Shown: positions 54,687 to 63,055 of the stretch, in pieces | Position numbering within the stretch: position 1 is the first letter of the stretch | Layout: each line of letters opens with the position of its first letter | Assembly (NCBI GenBank): GCA_018883245.1 | Contig: VEQL01000006.1 | Location: forward strand, 54,134 to 118,133 | From: Chthoniobacterales bacterium | GTDB taxonomy: Bacteria > Verrucomicrobiota > Verrucomicrobiia > Chthoniobacterales > JACTMZ01 | Direction: 5' to 3' | DNA length: 64,000 nucleotides | The notes under the pieces: model-generated | Databases searched by the model: none | The model's input: the letters and a program-made list of their open reading frames with translations, nothing else | Told to the model about the DNA's origin: nothing | Made by a program: the position numbers and the translations under genes

Positions 54687-55931
54687 TCAATACGTCTTGC
54701 AGAGGGCCTCCGCCAAAGCGTTCCTGACGCACCGCGCCATGTAGACAGCATCCTCTTGCGTGTAAGACACGCCGAATGGAAGGGATAGCATGTTGCTGAC
54801 CAGCGCCTCGGTCCGCGGAAAGTCTTCCGCACGGTAGCCGCGGGAAGGCATTTCGATGTCCCGGAACGGCGAGGCAGCCGGGTGGTGCGCCAGCCCCCGT
54901 GCGCAATAATCCTTGCGGTAGTGGCAGTAGGTTCCGGTCATCGGCACGGTGTTCACATTGCGTGCTTCCAGCGCTTCGCGCAGGACCGCCGCGTCAAGCC
55001 CGCCTTCGAGGAACAAATACAACTCGATCCCGGAATCCCCCTCCGGATCGTGGATTGTCCGGGGGCGGATACCCGGAATCTCCCCGAGCTCCAGGAAAAA
55101 GACCCGCTGGAGATCGCGGCAATGAGCCCGGATGCGATCCAGCTTGCGCAGTTGCGCCAGCGCGACGGCTGCCGCCAGCTCTCCCATCCGGTATTGGCCG
55201 CCGCAAAACGACGGGAACTCCGGTGCTCTTTGCAGGGCAAACGCCGGACGATACTGGCCGAGATCGTGCATTCGCACGGCACGCTCGAAAAGTGCGGGGT
55301 CGTCGGTCAACACGGCTCCGCCCTCGCCGCTCGTGATGGTTTTTTGATGCTGAAAGCTCCACGTGTTGATGTGCCCCAGAGCCCCGACACGCCGCCCCTT
55401 GAAAAACGCACCGGGGCTTTGCGCGCAGTCCTCGATCACCTTGATCTTGTGCCGCTCCGCTTCGCTCATGATCACATCCATCCTTGCCGGCGCCCCCTGA
55501 AAGTGCACCACGATCGCGGCCTTTGTTCGGGGGGTGGATTTGGCTGCGATTTCCGACGGATCAAAGCACAACGAATCATCCACCTCGACCAGCACCGGCT
55601 TCGCTCCCATGCGGACGATCGCCGTGAAACAGGCCACCCAACTCCACGCTGGCACAAGCACCTCATCGCCCGGTCCGACTCCCAATGCGCCCAGCGCACA
55701 TTCCAGCGCGCCCGTTCCGCTGGACACCGCCAGCGCATGGTTCACCTCGACCATCCCGCGAAGTTCCGCCTCCAGGCGGTCCGCCATCGCTTCGCCTGTT
55801 TTGTAAAAACGGTTCAGCTCCTGCGATCGCAGCACTTCGTTGATTAGGGTGCTTTCTTCTTCTCCGACCCAAAGCCGGCCCAAACCCGGAGTCGGGCGCG
55901 CCCGCAAAGCCTGCCTGACATTCGTTTTCAT
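54687..55931 (-). CDS. DegT/DnrJ/EryC1-family aminotransferase
   Basis: A 414-residue PLP enzyme. Visible are SSGTGALECALGALG, the PLP aspartate in EDCAQS (Asp168) and the Schiff-base lysine Lys197 in FQHQKTITSGEGG. The family aminates keto-sugars (and inositol-type cyclitols) in nucleotide-sugar or aminosugar pathways. A 258-base gap separates it from the Gfo/Idh gene and a 267-base gap from the MFS gene; no promoter motif is obvious. Confidence 0.9.
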   Translation of the reverse strand: MKTNVRQALRARPTPGLGRLWVGEEESTLINEVLRSQELNRFYKTGEAMADRLEAELRGMVEVNHALAVSSGTGALECALGALGVGPGDEVLVPAWSWVACFTAIVRMGAKPVLVEVDDSLCFDPSEIAAKSTPRTKAAIVVHFQGAPARMDVIMSEAERHKIKVIEDCAQSPGAFFKGRRVGALGHINTWSFQHQKTITSGEGGAVLTDDPALFERAVRMHDLGQYRPAFALQRAPEFPSFCGGQYRMGELAAAVALAQLRKLDRIRAHCRDLQRVFFLELGEIPGIRPRTIHDPEGDSGIELYLFLEGGLDAAVLREALEARNVNTVPMTGTYCHYRKDYCARGLAHHPAASPFRDIEMPSRGYRAEDFPRTEALVSNMLSLPFGVSYTQEDAVYMARCVRNALAEALCKTY

Positions 55932-56198
55932 AAAAGAAGCACCATGCGATCACGCACCCCGCATTTTACAGCCGCATAGCAGTTTCAAGCCGCGCAATTC
56001 TGGTTGTTGTCCATACTAACAGCGATCCAGACCCGGGTCATACAGATTACCTTCCGCCTCGGCGCCTTTGAACGTGAACGCTTTTGATATCCGCCATCGG
56101 GGCGCAGCCTCTGCGTTCTTTTGGCGGGAACCGTCGTGGTTCTGCTCCTGCCCAATCAATCAATCCGCTCGACCCTTCGCTTCCCACTCGCATGCTCT

Positions 56199-57620
56199 CT
56201 ACTCCGGCGGGGCATAGGCCTTGTCGCCGCCGAGCCTGTGGTAGTAGCGGAACACGACCAGAAGGCAGGCCACCGCAAGCATGGCTATGCCGCAGCCCGC
56301 GGCAAACGTGAGGTGATAGGCGTGCCCCGAAATATCAATCCACGCCCCCATGAGGGGAGGCATAATCATCAGAAGCAATCCGTTGATAAGGGTCGCTGCC
56401 GAGGCGAATTGCGCAAAGGTGGCGTGAGGAAAAAGTCTCTGCCCGAGCGAGGCCGTGCCGGTCAAGAACACGCCGGCAAGGACGCCGTGGGCGATGAGTG
56501 CGAAAGCAAACGAGTCCGGAGTTCGCACAAAAAGCGCAGCCCATCCGGCCAACACCACGTAAAGGACAAGCGAAATCAGCGCAACCCGCAGAGGATGTAT
56601 CCGGTCGGCAAGCGAGCCGATCGGATAGGATATGATCAAAGAGCAAAGGAGCGAGATCGCTCCGCATTTGCCGAATTGGTCCAAGCTCATCCCCACACTG
56701 CGTGCGTAGAAAAGGCTGAATGTGTAAAAGGGGTTGAAGGCAAGGTTTGCGAGACCCCAGGCTCCGAAAAGCCAGAGGTAATAGGGATGGGTGAAACACT
56801 CGCGGAAATAGATTTTGGCCGCCGCTACGAAACTCCGCTTGGGCGCCCCGCATTCCGCGGGTGGCGGGTAATCGCCCTCCTTCACTTTCAAACACATGAG
56901 CCCGAATCCGACGCCGTAAATCAGTCCCATCGTGAGAAAAATGTAGAGGTAGCCCTCCTCGGCTTTGCCGAGGACAAAATAGCTGAAGAGCACTCCGACA
57001 ATCAGACTGACCGCACGGAAAAGCCCGAAAAAACGGCCGATGACGGCGGTCGGGACAACGTCATTGATCAGAGCGCCGAAAATGGCATTGCCGACCACGG
57101 CGGCAACTTCGAAGAGAATCCAGAACAGCCCGAAGAGTCCGAGGAAGCACGCGTTAAGTCCGGGCGAAGATTCTCCCAAGGAAGTATCCAACCATCGTGC
57201 GCCCATGGGCACAAAACCGAGCGCCATCATGGCACCTGCGGCGATCGGTGTCGTCACCAGTAAAAAAGGAATCCTGCGCCCCCACCGCGAACGCAGTCGG
57301 TCCGACCGATACCCCACCACCGGGCTCAAAAACATTCCCAGCGCCGAAGGCATCGAGCCCACCAAAAACCCGATCATCATGTCGGAAACCGCAAACTGTT
57401 TGAGCATGACCTGCGCGACCGGGGTCACCGCACGCTCGCGAGCCTGCCATGAAAAATCGCCGACCAGCAGCCAACCGAACAAAATCACCAGTCCGGTGGT
57501 GGAATACACGAGCGTGCCCACCTTCCACGTTTTGCCGGTGTGGTGGCCTGTCGGCCCGTGGGAACTCATCTCGGGTTTTTGCTTTGGGGCCGAATCATGC
57601 GCATGGAACACCTTTCCCAA
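56199..57620 (-). CDS. MFS transporter, sugar:cation/SLC45-like
   Basis: A 473-residue permease with 12 predicted helices. The MFS loop 2-3 motif appears as PVVGYRSDRLRSRWGRR, and PIGSLADRIHP is the second-half equivalent. The TTGLVILFGWLLVGDFSW beginning recurs in SLC45-like permeases of Verrucomicrobia. ATG at 57620; ATG at 57569 (MSSHGP) is an alternative. Probably brings in the sugar handled by the neighbouring catabolic genes. Confidence 0.88.
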   Translation of the reverse strand: MGKVFHAHDSAPKQKPEMSSHGPTGHHTGKTWKVGTLVYSTTGLVILFGWLLVGDFSWQARERAVTPVAQVMLKQFAVSDMMIGFLVGSMPSALGMFLSPVVGYRSDRLRSRWGRRIPFLLVTTPIAAGAMMALGFVPMGARWLDTSLGESSPGLNACFLGLFGLFWILFEVAAVVGNAIFGALINDVVPTAVIGRFFGLFRAVSLIVGVLFSYFVLGKAEEGYLYIFLTMGLIYGVGFGLMCLKVKEGDYPPPAECGAPKRSFVAAAKIYFRECFTHPYYLWLFGAWGLANLAFNPFYTFSLFYARSVGMSLDQFGKCGAISLLCSLIISYPIGSLADRIHPLRVALISLVLYVVLAGWAALFVRTPDSFAFALIAHGVLAGVFLTGTASLGQRLFPHATFAQFASAATLINGLLLMIMPPLMGAWIDISGHAYHLTFAAGCGIAMLAVACLLVVFRYYHRLGGDKAYAPPE

Positions 57621-57723
57621 TCCGGTCTCGAAAGAAAGGTCGAAAGAAGTCTGGCTTATATTGATGACTAACGGGTTTCTTCAAAAGCGTCTCGATGGTT
57701 CCGCGAAGCAGCGGCAATCTTCC

Positions 57724-58599
57724 TCATGAACGGTCGCCCGCGCGGAGGTCGCGGGGTCGTCGGTTGGTCATCCGGCGGAAAGCGGTGGCGAACCCCTGCG
57801 AGGAAGAGAACCCTAGGTCGAAGGCTATCTTCGTGATCGGCATGCCCGTTGTTGTCAAAAGCCGCTCCGCTTCGGCGAGGCGCTTGCGCAGCACAAACTC
57901 CGCGGGAGCAACACCGGTGATCTCGCGAAACCGGAGCTTGAACCGCGAGACGGAAAGCCCCGCCACTTCGGCGAGTTCGGGAACCTGCGGGTTGTCGGCA
58001 AACGAGTGGTCGATATGCTGCAGGACCTTCGGCAGCCATGCCGGGGACTCGCGCTCCATCTGGCGTTTGCTCGAGTGGATCACGGAGAGCAAAAAGTCGA
58101 GCGCGATAACACGGGCGGAAATTTTTGAAAGAATACCGGGCTTGGCTTCCCCGAATTTGAGGAGTTGCTCGAGGGTGCGCTGCGTCGATTTGGGCGCCGC
58201 GAACTGCCTGCGCGGAAGCTTGGCCAGCAGCTTGGAAATCTGTCTGCCGATTCCCTCCGTTTGCCCGAGGAAGGGGCCGCGGTTCCCCGTCAGGGAGAGT
58301 ATCATCCAATAAAGAACTCCACGATCTTCGGGGTCCGCGCCGGTGCTGTGCCGCTCGCCCGGAAGGGTCACGAAGAACTCTCCTCCGTGGATCACAAAGG
58401 TTTGTCCCTCCACGTCGTAGATTTGCCGCCCCCGGTGCAGGTAGCAAATTTCGATCATGCCCGGATGTCGGTGGGGTGGGAGCGGACGATGCGGGTAGGA
58501 ATAGCGGTAGCGCCCGAGCACACGGGCTCCGGGCAAATCCAACTTCCTGAGATCGAGGATGTGACGCTCCGGCGTGCAGCGTAAATCGAGCGTCGTCAT
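57724..58599 (-). CDS. AraC-family transcriptional regulator
   Basis: A 291-residue regulator: an N-terminal cupin-like sensor (PHRHPGMIEICYLHRGRQ) and a C-terminal double HTH (VPELAEVAGLSVSRFKLRF...GVAPAEFVLRKRLAEAERLL and ITKIAFDLGFSSSQGFATAF). ATG at 58599 (MTTLDLRC) is chosen because the frame extension upstream to 58650 would run through a palindrome and overlap the divergent SIS gene. Likely activates the SIS-glycosidase genes. Confidence 0.9.
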   Translation of the reverse strand: MTTLDLRCTPERHILDLRKLDLPGARVLGRYRYSYPHRPLPPHRHPGMIEICYLHRGRQIYDVEGQTFVIHGGEFFVTLPGERHSTGADPEDRGVLYWMILSLTGNRGPFLGQTEGIGRQISKLLAKLPRRQFAAPKSTQRTLEQLLKFGEAKPGILSKISARVIALDFLLSVIHSSKRQMERESPAWLPKVLQHIDHSFADNPQVPELAEVAGLSVSRFKLRFREITGVAPAEFVLRKRLAEAERLLTTTGMPITKIAFDLGFSSSQGFATAFRRMTNRRPRDLRAGDRS

Positions 58600-58602
58600 G
58601 TT

Positions 58603-58627
58603 GTATTTTGTATCGCAAGACAAATAC
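58603..58627. promoter_or_regulatory. inverted repeat between divergent AraC and SIS genes
   Basis: GTATTTTGT (58603-58611) and ACAAATAC (58620-58627) form an imperfect inverted repeat with an eight-base spacer, in the 66-base gap between the two start codons. It is a candidate regulator site; AraC proteins more often bind direct repeats, so the match is tentative. Confidence 0.4.
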
Positions 58628-58665
58628 GGAAGCCAGGCGGGATGTTCCATGGAAAACTGGCCGCG

Positions 58666-59433
58666 ATGAAACCTTCCAATCAACTGTTTGACTCGCGATT
58701 TCTCGACAAATTCAACGAACTGGCTGCGCGCTTCGAAAGCGAGCAGGCGGGCAATCTCGCCAAGGCCGCGGGATGGATGGCAGATGCGATCGAGCAGGAC
58801 CGGTTGATTTATCTATTCGGTGGAGGCGGCCACACCTGTCTTGTAATGCAGGAGCTTTTCTGGAGGGCCGGCGGTCTGGCGAATTTGTGTCCGATGATAG
58901 ATTTTGCCATTCATCCGGTCACACCCGCCTACATGTATTTGTCCCATGAGCGCATGCACGGCGTTGGCGATGCTCTGGTTGACTACTACGGCTTGGGCAA
59001 GGACGACCTGCTTCTCTGTTTCCACAGCTACGGTTTCAACCCGCCGACAATCGATTGCGCGCTGCGCGCCAAGGAGAAGGGCGCCCGGGTGGTCGGTATC
59101 TCCTCCAGCGATTGGGACCGGAACACGCCCAAGGATTTTCCTTTGCGCCACAGGAGCGGAAAGCACCTTTTCGACGTGGCCGACATCAAGCTCGAAAACT
59201 ATGTCCCGTTCGGCGATACCGTCATTGAAGTCGAGGGGTTGGCGCAGCCGATCTCCGGCATTTCCAGCACGATCGACTTCTACATTGCGCACCGCCTTGA
59301 GATCGAATGCGTAAAGGCCTGCCTGGCCCGCGGCGTCGAACCGCCCGTCTGGCGAAGTGCGAATGTGGCGGGCGGCGATGAGTTCAACGCTGCTCTGCGC
59401 GCCAAATACAACTCACGGGTCAAATTCCTGTAA
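58666..59433 (+). CDS. SIS-domain protein (sugar-phosphate isomerase-like)
   Basis: A 255-residue protein with one SIS fold: IYLFGGGGHTCLVMQELFW at the phospho-sugar binding site, DDLLLCFHSYG and GARVVGISSSDWDR as the second strand-turn. It resembles uncharacterised SIS proteins found with sugar catabolic genes. ATG at 58666 is favoured over ATG at 58642. Divergent from the AraC regulator, 38 bases before the glycosidase-like gene. Confidence 0.82.
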   Translation: MKPSNQLFDSRFLDKFNELAARFESEQAGNLAKAAGWMADAIEQDRLIYLFGGGGHTCLVMQELFWRAGGLANLCPMIDFAIHPVTPAYMYLSHERMHGVGDALVDYYGLGKDDLLLCFHSYGFNPPTIDCALRAKEKGARVVGISSSDWDRNTPKDFPLRHRSGKHLFDVADIKLENYVPFGDTVIEVEGLAQPISGISSTIDFYIAHRLEIECVKACLARGVEPPVWRSANVAGGDEFNAALRAKYNSRVKFL

Positions 59434-59471
59434 GTAATTGACCGGATCCGACCAAGACAAGGAGCACGATC

Positions 59472-60503
59472 ATGGCTGTCAAAGAGACCGGAGTTAGTTA
59501 TTACGGCATTTCCTACCCCGAGCATGCGCGGAGGGACTTTGAGGAAATGAGGGCGCACCATTGCACGGCGGTCCTCCTGGCGCTGACAGAGTTCGATATT
59601 TTTTTCTGGACCCGCAACATTCCAAAAATCGTCGATGAGGCAAAAAAGCGGGGATTGAAAGTCTATCTCAACACTTGGGGAGTGGGGAAATTCTTCGGCG
59701 GAGAGGCTCCCAGTCGCTTTCTCCAGGAGTGCCACCTGCACGACCGCCAGTGGACAGCGGTCGCCGGCGAACCTCTGGCCGCGGCTTCGCCCTCTTCCCC
59801 GGCCTTCCGCGAGTATTTCTGGGGCATTGTCGACCGCTTGGCCCGCGAATGCGATGCCGATGGCTTTTTCTGGGACGAACCGCATTACGCCATGCCGATC
59901 GACCCCGTCGGCTACCAGAGTACAACGGATTGGTCCTGTCGCAGCCCTATCACGCAGGAAATCTTCAAGCGCAAGTATGGCTACGAAATGCCACGCACTC
60001 TGACCGAGACCGTCCGCAAGTTCCGGCACGATCAAGCCAATGAAATCCTCTCGGAGGCTGGGCGCATTGCCAAATCCCGCAATCCTGCGCTGAGCATCAC
60101 GCAGTGCAGTTTGCCGGCGGAGAACAACTATTACTTGTCTTACCAGCGCGGCTTCGACGACTGGGAGTCCATCGCGGCCAATCCGCTCTATGACATTTTT
60201 TCGACTTCGATTGTCGTGAGCTATGATGCGCCGATCGATGTGCATCGCCGACTCGCCGAGAAGACCGTCCGTCTGGCCCTCGCAAACGGCAAAATTCCGC
60301 AGCGATGGATCATGAGTTATTTCGACAGCCCCCGTGACATCAATTTCATCAAAGAGATCGCGCGCTGCTACGCTGCGGCCGGCATCGAGTCGATCTTCTC
60401 ATGGACTTACCGGGCGGGTGCCGGAACTTTTCTGCAAGCCCCCGATCCGGAATTGGCTTGGAAAACTCTCGGTGAAGCCTACGGGGAAGTGCTTTCGCGC
60501 TGA
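59472..60503 (+). CDS. putative TIM-barrel glycosidase-like protein
   Basis: A 343-residue cytoplasmic protein (no signal peptide) with a strong AAGGAG ribosome binding site. The layout is that of an alpha-amylase/GH-type barrel: YYGISYPEHARRDFEEMRAH, GLKVYLNTWGVGKFFGG, ADGFFWDEPHY (a candidate catalytic acid in WDEPH) and SIFSWTYRAGAG at the end. No exact family is recognised. Operon partner of the SIS gene. Confidence 0.72.
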   Translation: MAVKETGVSYYGISYPEHARRDFEEMRAHHCTAVLLALTEFDIFFWTRNIPKIVDEAKKRGLKVYLNTWGVGKFFGGEAPSRFLQECHLHDRQWTAVAGEPLAAASPSSPAFREYFWGIVDRLARECDADGFFWDEPHYAMPIDPVGYQSTTDWSCRSPITQEIFKRKYGYEMPRTLTETVRKFRHDQANEILSEAGRIAKSRNPALSITQCSLPAENNYYLSYQRGFDDWESIAANPLYDIFSTSIVVSYDAPIDVHRRLAEKTVRLALANGKIPQRWIMSYFDSPRDINFIKEIARCYAAAGIESIFSWTYRAGAGTFLQAPDPELAWKTLGEAYGEVLSR

Positions 60504-60582
60504 AGCCGGCCAGCGTTCCCTGGGGCAGCTTGCACAAGTTTCAGCTTTCCAGCATCAATCTCGAGAAGTCCAAGGTCTTTCG

Positions 60583-60605
60583 GGGCCCGCAGGCTCGGTT
60601 TTTTT
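60583..60605 (+). terminator. hairpin with seven T residues behind the glycosidase-like gene
   Basis: A five-base-pair stem GGGCC/GGCTC with a four-base loop, two G residues and then T7 (60599-60605), 80 bases after the stop at 60503. It fits an intrinsic terminator of the SIS-glycosidase operon. Confidence 0.45.
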
Positions 60606-60611
60606 CGGAAC

Positions 60612-61346
60612 TCAAAGCTCGACTCCGAAAATTGTGCGCAACTGGAAATCCGGTTGCCCCGAGATACCGGTTGCTTGGATCATGCCGGTGAACGTGGCGA
60701 AGTATCTGCCGAACTCAAGTGCGATGTTCGGTCCGGCGTAGACAGTCGTCTGAGTAGGAACCGACCAATCGGCGAGGTAGAATTTTTGCTGGAATTCTCC
60801 GCCGACCTTGATGTTCGGCGAAATCTTCCAACTCGCGCCTGCGCTGTGCTCCAGCTTTCCCTGGCGCTCGTCGAGGTTGTCGAGATTCGCCCCCTCCCAT
60901 TCGGCTTCAAGGGTCGCGTTGTATGCAAGAACCAGGGGCCCGATATTTTTTTGCAGGATTCCTTTTGTCTCCAACTTGAATTGCTGGTCGCCGAGCTTCA
61001 CCTCGCCGTAAAGCGCGGACCCCAGAAATGAAGTTGCGGGGTTCGTCAGCTGGTAAATGCCCTCCAATGCCGTGTTTTGGTATCTCGCCACGTTGTCGGC
61101 CACGTTCCAGTCCGCGGCGTAAAGGGCGAGTTGAAACCGGTCGGTCACGCCGAATTCCAGCTCGTGGCGGAAATCGAATGCGTTTTCGTCGTCCGGCCCG
61201 GATTTCCAAGTCACCCAATTTTCAACCTCAATCTCGTTCTTCTCGGCGACTTTCGCTTCATAAACATAGGTGAATCGCCTTCCAGCCTCAGAAATTTCAC
61301 AAGACATTGTCAAAAAGGCGGTTGTGATGAAAAGATAAGGACGCAT
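60612..61346 (-). CDS. hypothetical outer-membrane-type protein
   Basis: A 244-residue protein with an N-terminal signal (MRPYLFITTAFLTMSC) and alternating hydrophobic/polar beta-strand segments throughout (RHELEFGVTDRFQLALYAAD, FKLETKGILQ, KVGGEFQQKFYLADW, YFATFTGMIQ), ending in FQLRTIFGVEL. This is consistent with a beta-barrel that measures or transports in the outer membrane. The family is not identified. Confidence 0.7.
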   Translation of the reverse strand: MRPYLFITTAFLTMSCEISEAGRRFTYVYEAKVAEKNEIEVENWVTWKSGPDDENAFDFRHELEFGVTDRFQLALYAADWNVADNVARYQNTALEGIYQLTNPATSFLGSALYGEVKLGDQQFKLETKGILQKNIGPLVLAYNATLEAEWEGANLDNLDERQGKLEHSAGASWKISPNIKVGGEFQQKFYLADWSVPTQTTVYAGPNIALEFGRYFATFTGMIQATGISGQPDFQLRTIFGVEL

Positions 61347-61657
61347 TTTCTTTAAAGGTATTGGGATTGAGACGCAATCTCATCAAATTTGCCTATGGCC
61401 GTCAATCGTCTTTTAATCCAGCGCAGTTGCCCGCCGGCAATTTTTGGCCTCCGAAGACTGTGTTCAGAGAGCCTTATATTTTCCTTAAAACGCAGTGATT
61501 CTCTGTGGGGATGTATCTAAAAAAACAAATGTCCAAAAATCAAAAAACAAATGTCCACTGAAGCGGGGCAGACTTCGGAGGCTGGCGTGCTGTGATGCAC
61601 CTGGACGTATGTTCAGTTGTCGGCCAGCTCCGGGTTAAGGCGAGCCGTTTGGATGAT
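61347..61657. other. gap with short direct repeats, no gene
   Basis: The 311 bases between the outer-membrane-type gene and the low-GC operon hold the repeats listed at 61520-61557. No ORF with a recognisable product was found, and base composition changes to more AT-rich here. Confidence 0.5.
61520..61557. repeat. two 16-bp direct repeats (possible element end)
   Basis: AAAAAACAAATGTCCA at 61520-61535 and again at 61542-61557, 22 bases apart. Paired short repeats at one end of an insertion sequence are known in IS21-like and IS481-like elements, but no transposase is next to it. It borders the low-GC module to the right. Confidence 0.45.
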
Positions 61658-62047
61658 TCAAAGAGCGGCCCATTTTTGTTCTGGGCATGATGTGGTCCGA
61701 AAATTGGTTTTGATGTCCACGAAACATCCGCATCGGGAACAGCGGCGCGGATGCAAGATAAAAAATTCGCAAGCTTCGCAAACGGCGATACGAGCCTGCT
61801 TTTCTTCTGGACTAACGCGCGCCCGTCCAGCGAGAGCAGCGGCAGCTTCCGTGGCAAATGCAGTGACAGCACTTTTGGCTTGGGTCGGCACCGTTGGGGG
61901 CGAAAACCGCGCTCTCAGCGCGGAAAACGCTTCATCGGTGAGTTCAAGCTGGTCTCCACGCACCGTTCCAGCCGCGAGGCACGCATCGAAGTAGCCTTGG
62001 GGTTTGCTGGGTGCCACAGCGCGTAGTGCTTGGATTGGAATAAGCAT
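61658..62047 (-). CDS. hypothetical protein with C-terminal six-cysteine knuckle
   Basis: A 129-residue protein. The first 80 residues are helical and featureless. The C-terminus has Cys90-x2-Cys93, then Cys103-x2-Cys106-x-Cys108 and Cys121, ending in CPEQKW. The pattern C-x2-C...C-x2-C-x-C...CP-x2-KW resembles small zinc-binding proteins of phages (DUF6171-like). It starts three bases after the stop of the gene upstream. Function unknown. Confidence 0.6.
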   Translation of the reverse strand: MLIPIQALRAVAPSKPQGYFDACLAAGTVRGDQLELTDEAFSALRARFSPPTVPTQAKSAVTAFATEAAAALAGRARVSPEEKQARIAVCEACEFFILHPRRCSRCGCFVDIKTNFRTTSCPEQKWAAL

Positions 62048-62050
62048 ACT

Positions 62051-62791
62051 TCAAGAGCACCAAGGCTTCATGGCCAGGTTGGCCGAGGAGATAATGTCCC
62101 CGCCGTTAGATCGAGGCATGCAAGCCCGCGCATTGAGTGTGAAAACTGTTGTTCCGGGCATCCCCGAAATCTCGAATGTCCCGCAATCTACGCTTTCACC
62201 GGGAACGATGTGACCCACGAACAGGACCAAATTACCACGCCGGACCGTGACAAAATATGTCCCATGGGCTGGTTTCCCATTGGCAGTGTCGGCGGTCACC
62301 GAAAGAGTCAACGCCGCGCCGACAATTGCCGTGCGTAGTCCTTCGCCACCTGAATAGCATTCGGAAGGCGTCAAATCCTCCAAAACAATCGCAAGTGATG
62401 GCCAAAGTATCGAAGCGCGGGCAGCGCGAGCGATAATCCCAGAAGCCGCATTGCCACCGCTTCCTCCACCCCCCGCAGGAGCACCCATGCCGGAAGTGTC
62501 CACCGGGTCAACCGCGCGACCAGAAAAAGCATCTGGACAAGTCGTGCCAGTGGGGGTTTCGGCATTGCTGATGCACCCAGCAGGCAGGTTGGTCCAATCG
62601 GTCGCAAGAAATTCATCCCGTCCGAAATCCGAGGTGCGCACAACCGTCGGCGCGGATGTTCCGACCCGATTCCACCAGAGGCCGTTGTAGTATTGCAACC
62701 AGCGGTCGCTCCAGGCGCGCCGTCTGACAAAAAAGCCCGAGTGGGCAGCCATCAGTGCTGTCTTGAAGTCGAAATATGCACTCGTGCTCAT
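62051..62791 (-). CDS. unknown protein: DUF2829/Tad2-like N-terminus plus beta-rich C-terminal domain
   Basis: A 246-residue protein. The N-terminal ~70 residues (FDFKTALMAAHSGFFVRRRAW, LQYYNGLWWNRVG, then DEFLATDWTNLP) resemble the DUF2829/Tad2 fold found in phages. A Gly-rich linker (APAGGGGSGGNAASG) follows, then a beta-sandwich-like domain from about residue 130 (SILWPSLAIVLEDL ... MKPWCS). Most of its length is paralogous to the partial gene at the window's right edge. Function unknown. Confidence 0.65.
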   Translation of the reverse strand: MSTSAYFDFKTALMAAHSGFFVRRRAWSDRWLQYYNGLWWNRVGTSAPTVVRTSDFGRDEFLATDWTNLPAGCISNAETPTGTTCPDAFSGRAVDPVDTSGMGAPAGGGGSGGNAASGIIARAARASILWPSLAIVLEDLTPSECYSGGEGLRTAIVGAALTLSVTADTANGKPAHGTYFVTVRRGNLVLFVGHIVPGESVDCGTFEISGMPGTTVFTLNARACMPRSNGGDIISSANLAMKPWCS

Positions 62792-62795
62792 ATTT

Positions 62796-63050
62796 TTACG
62801 GAACTTCGATCGTTGGTTTCACTTGTGGATGGAGCAGGCGTTCTTCGTATTCAGCGAGCACACGATTAAACAACTCGCTGTCTGTATGATCTGCCGACTC
62901 CAATCTGGTTTTCCAGTAATCAAACAAAACCGGATGTCTTCGATTTATCCTGTAAAAACCTTTTTCAAGCCACATCGAACGCTTCACAGGGCTCCGAGAC
63001 TGAAGCGTCAATGCATACATTATTTTTCTGATGTTATCGTCGTTCATCAT
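62796..63050 (-). CDS. small hypothetical helical protein
   Basis: An 84-residue basic protein starting MMNDDNIRKIMYALTLQ, with WLEKGFYRINRRHPVLFDYW in the middle and a Glu-rich helix towards the end (ELFNRVLAEYEERLL). It starts five bases after the stop of the upstream gene and ends four before the next. No family recognised; the tight spacing supports translation. Confidence 0.55.
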   Translation of the reverse strand: MMNDDNIRKIMYALTLQSRSPVKRSMWLEKGFYRINRRHPVLFDYWKTRLESADHTDSELFNRVLAEYEERLLHPQVKPTIEVP

Positions 63051-63055
63051 ACAGT

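Noticed and set aside
56121..57263. 380-codon plus-strand frame opposite the MFS transporter
   Set aside because: Arg/Lys/Glu-rich shadow; the minus strand shows twelve membrane segments and MFS motifs.
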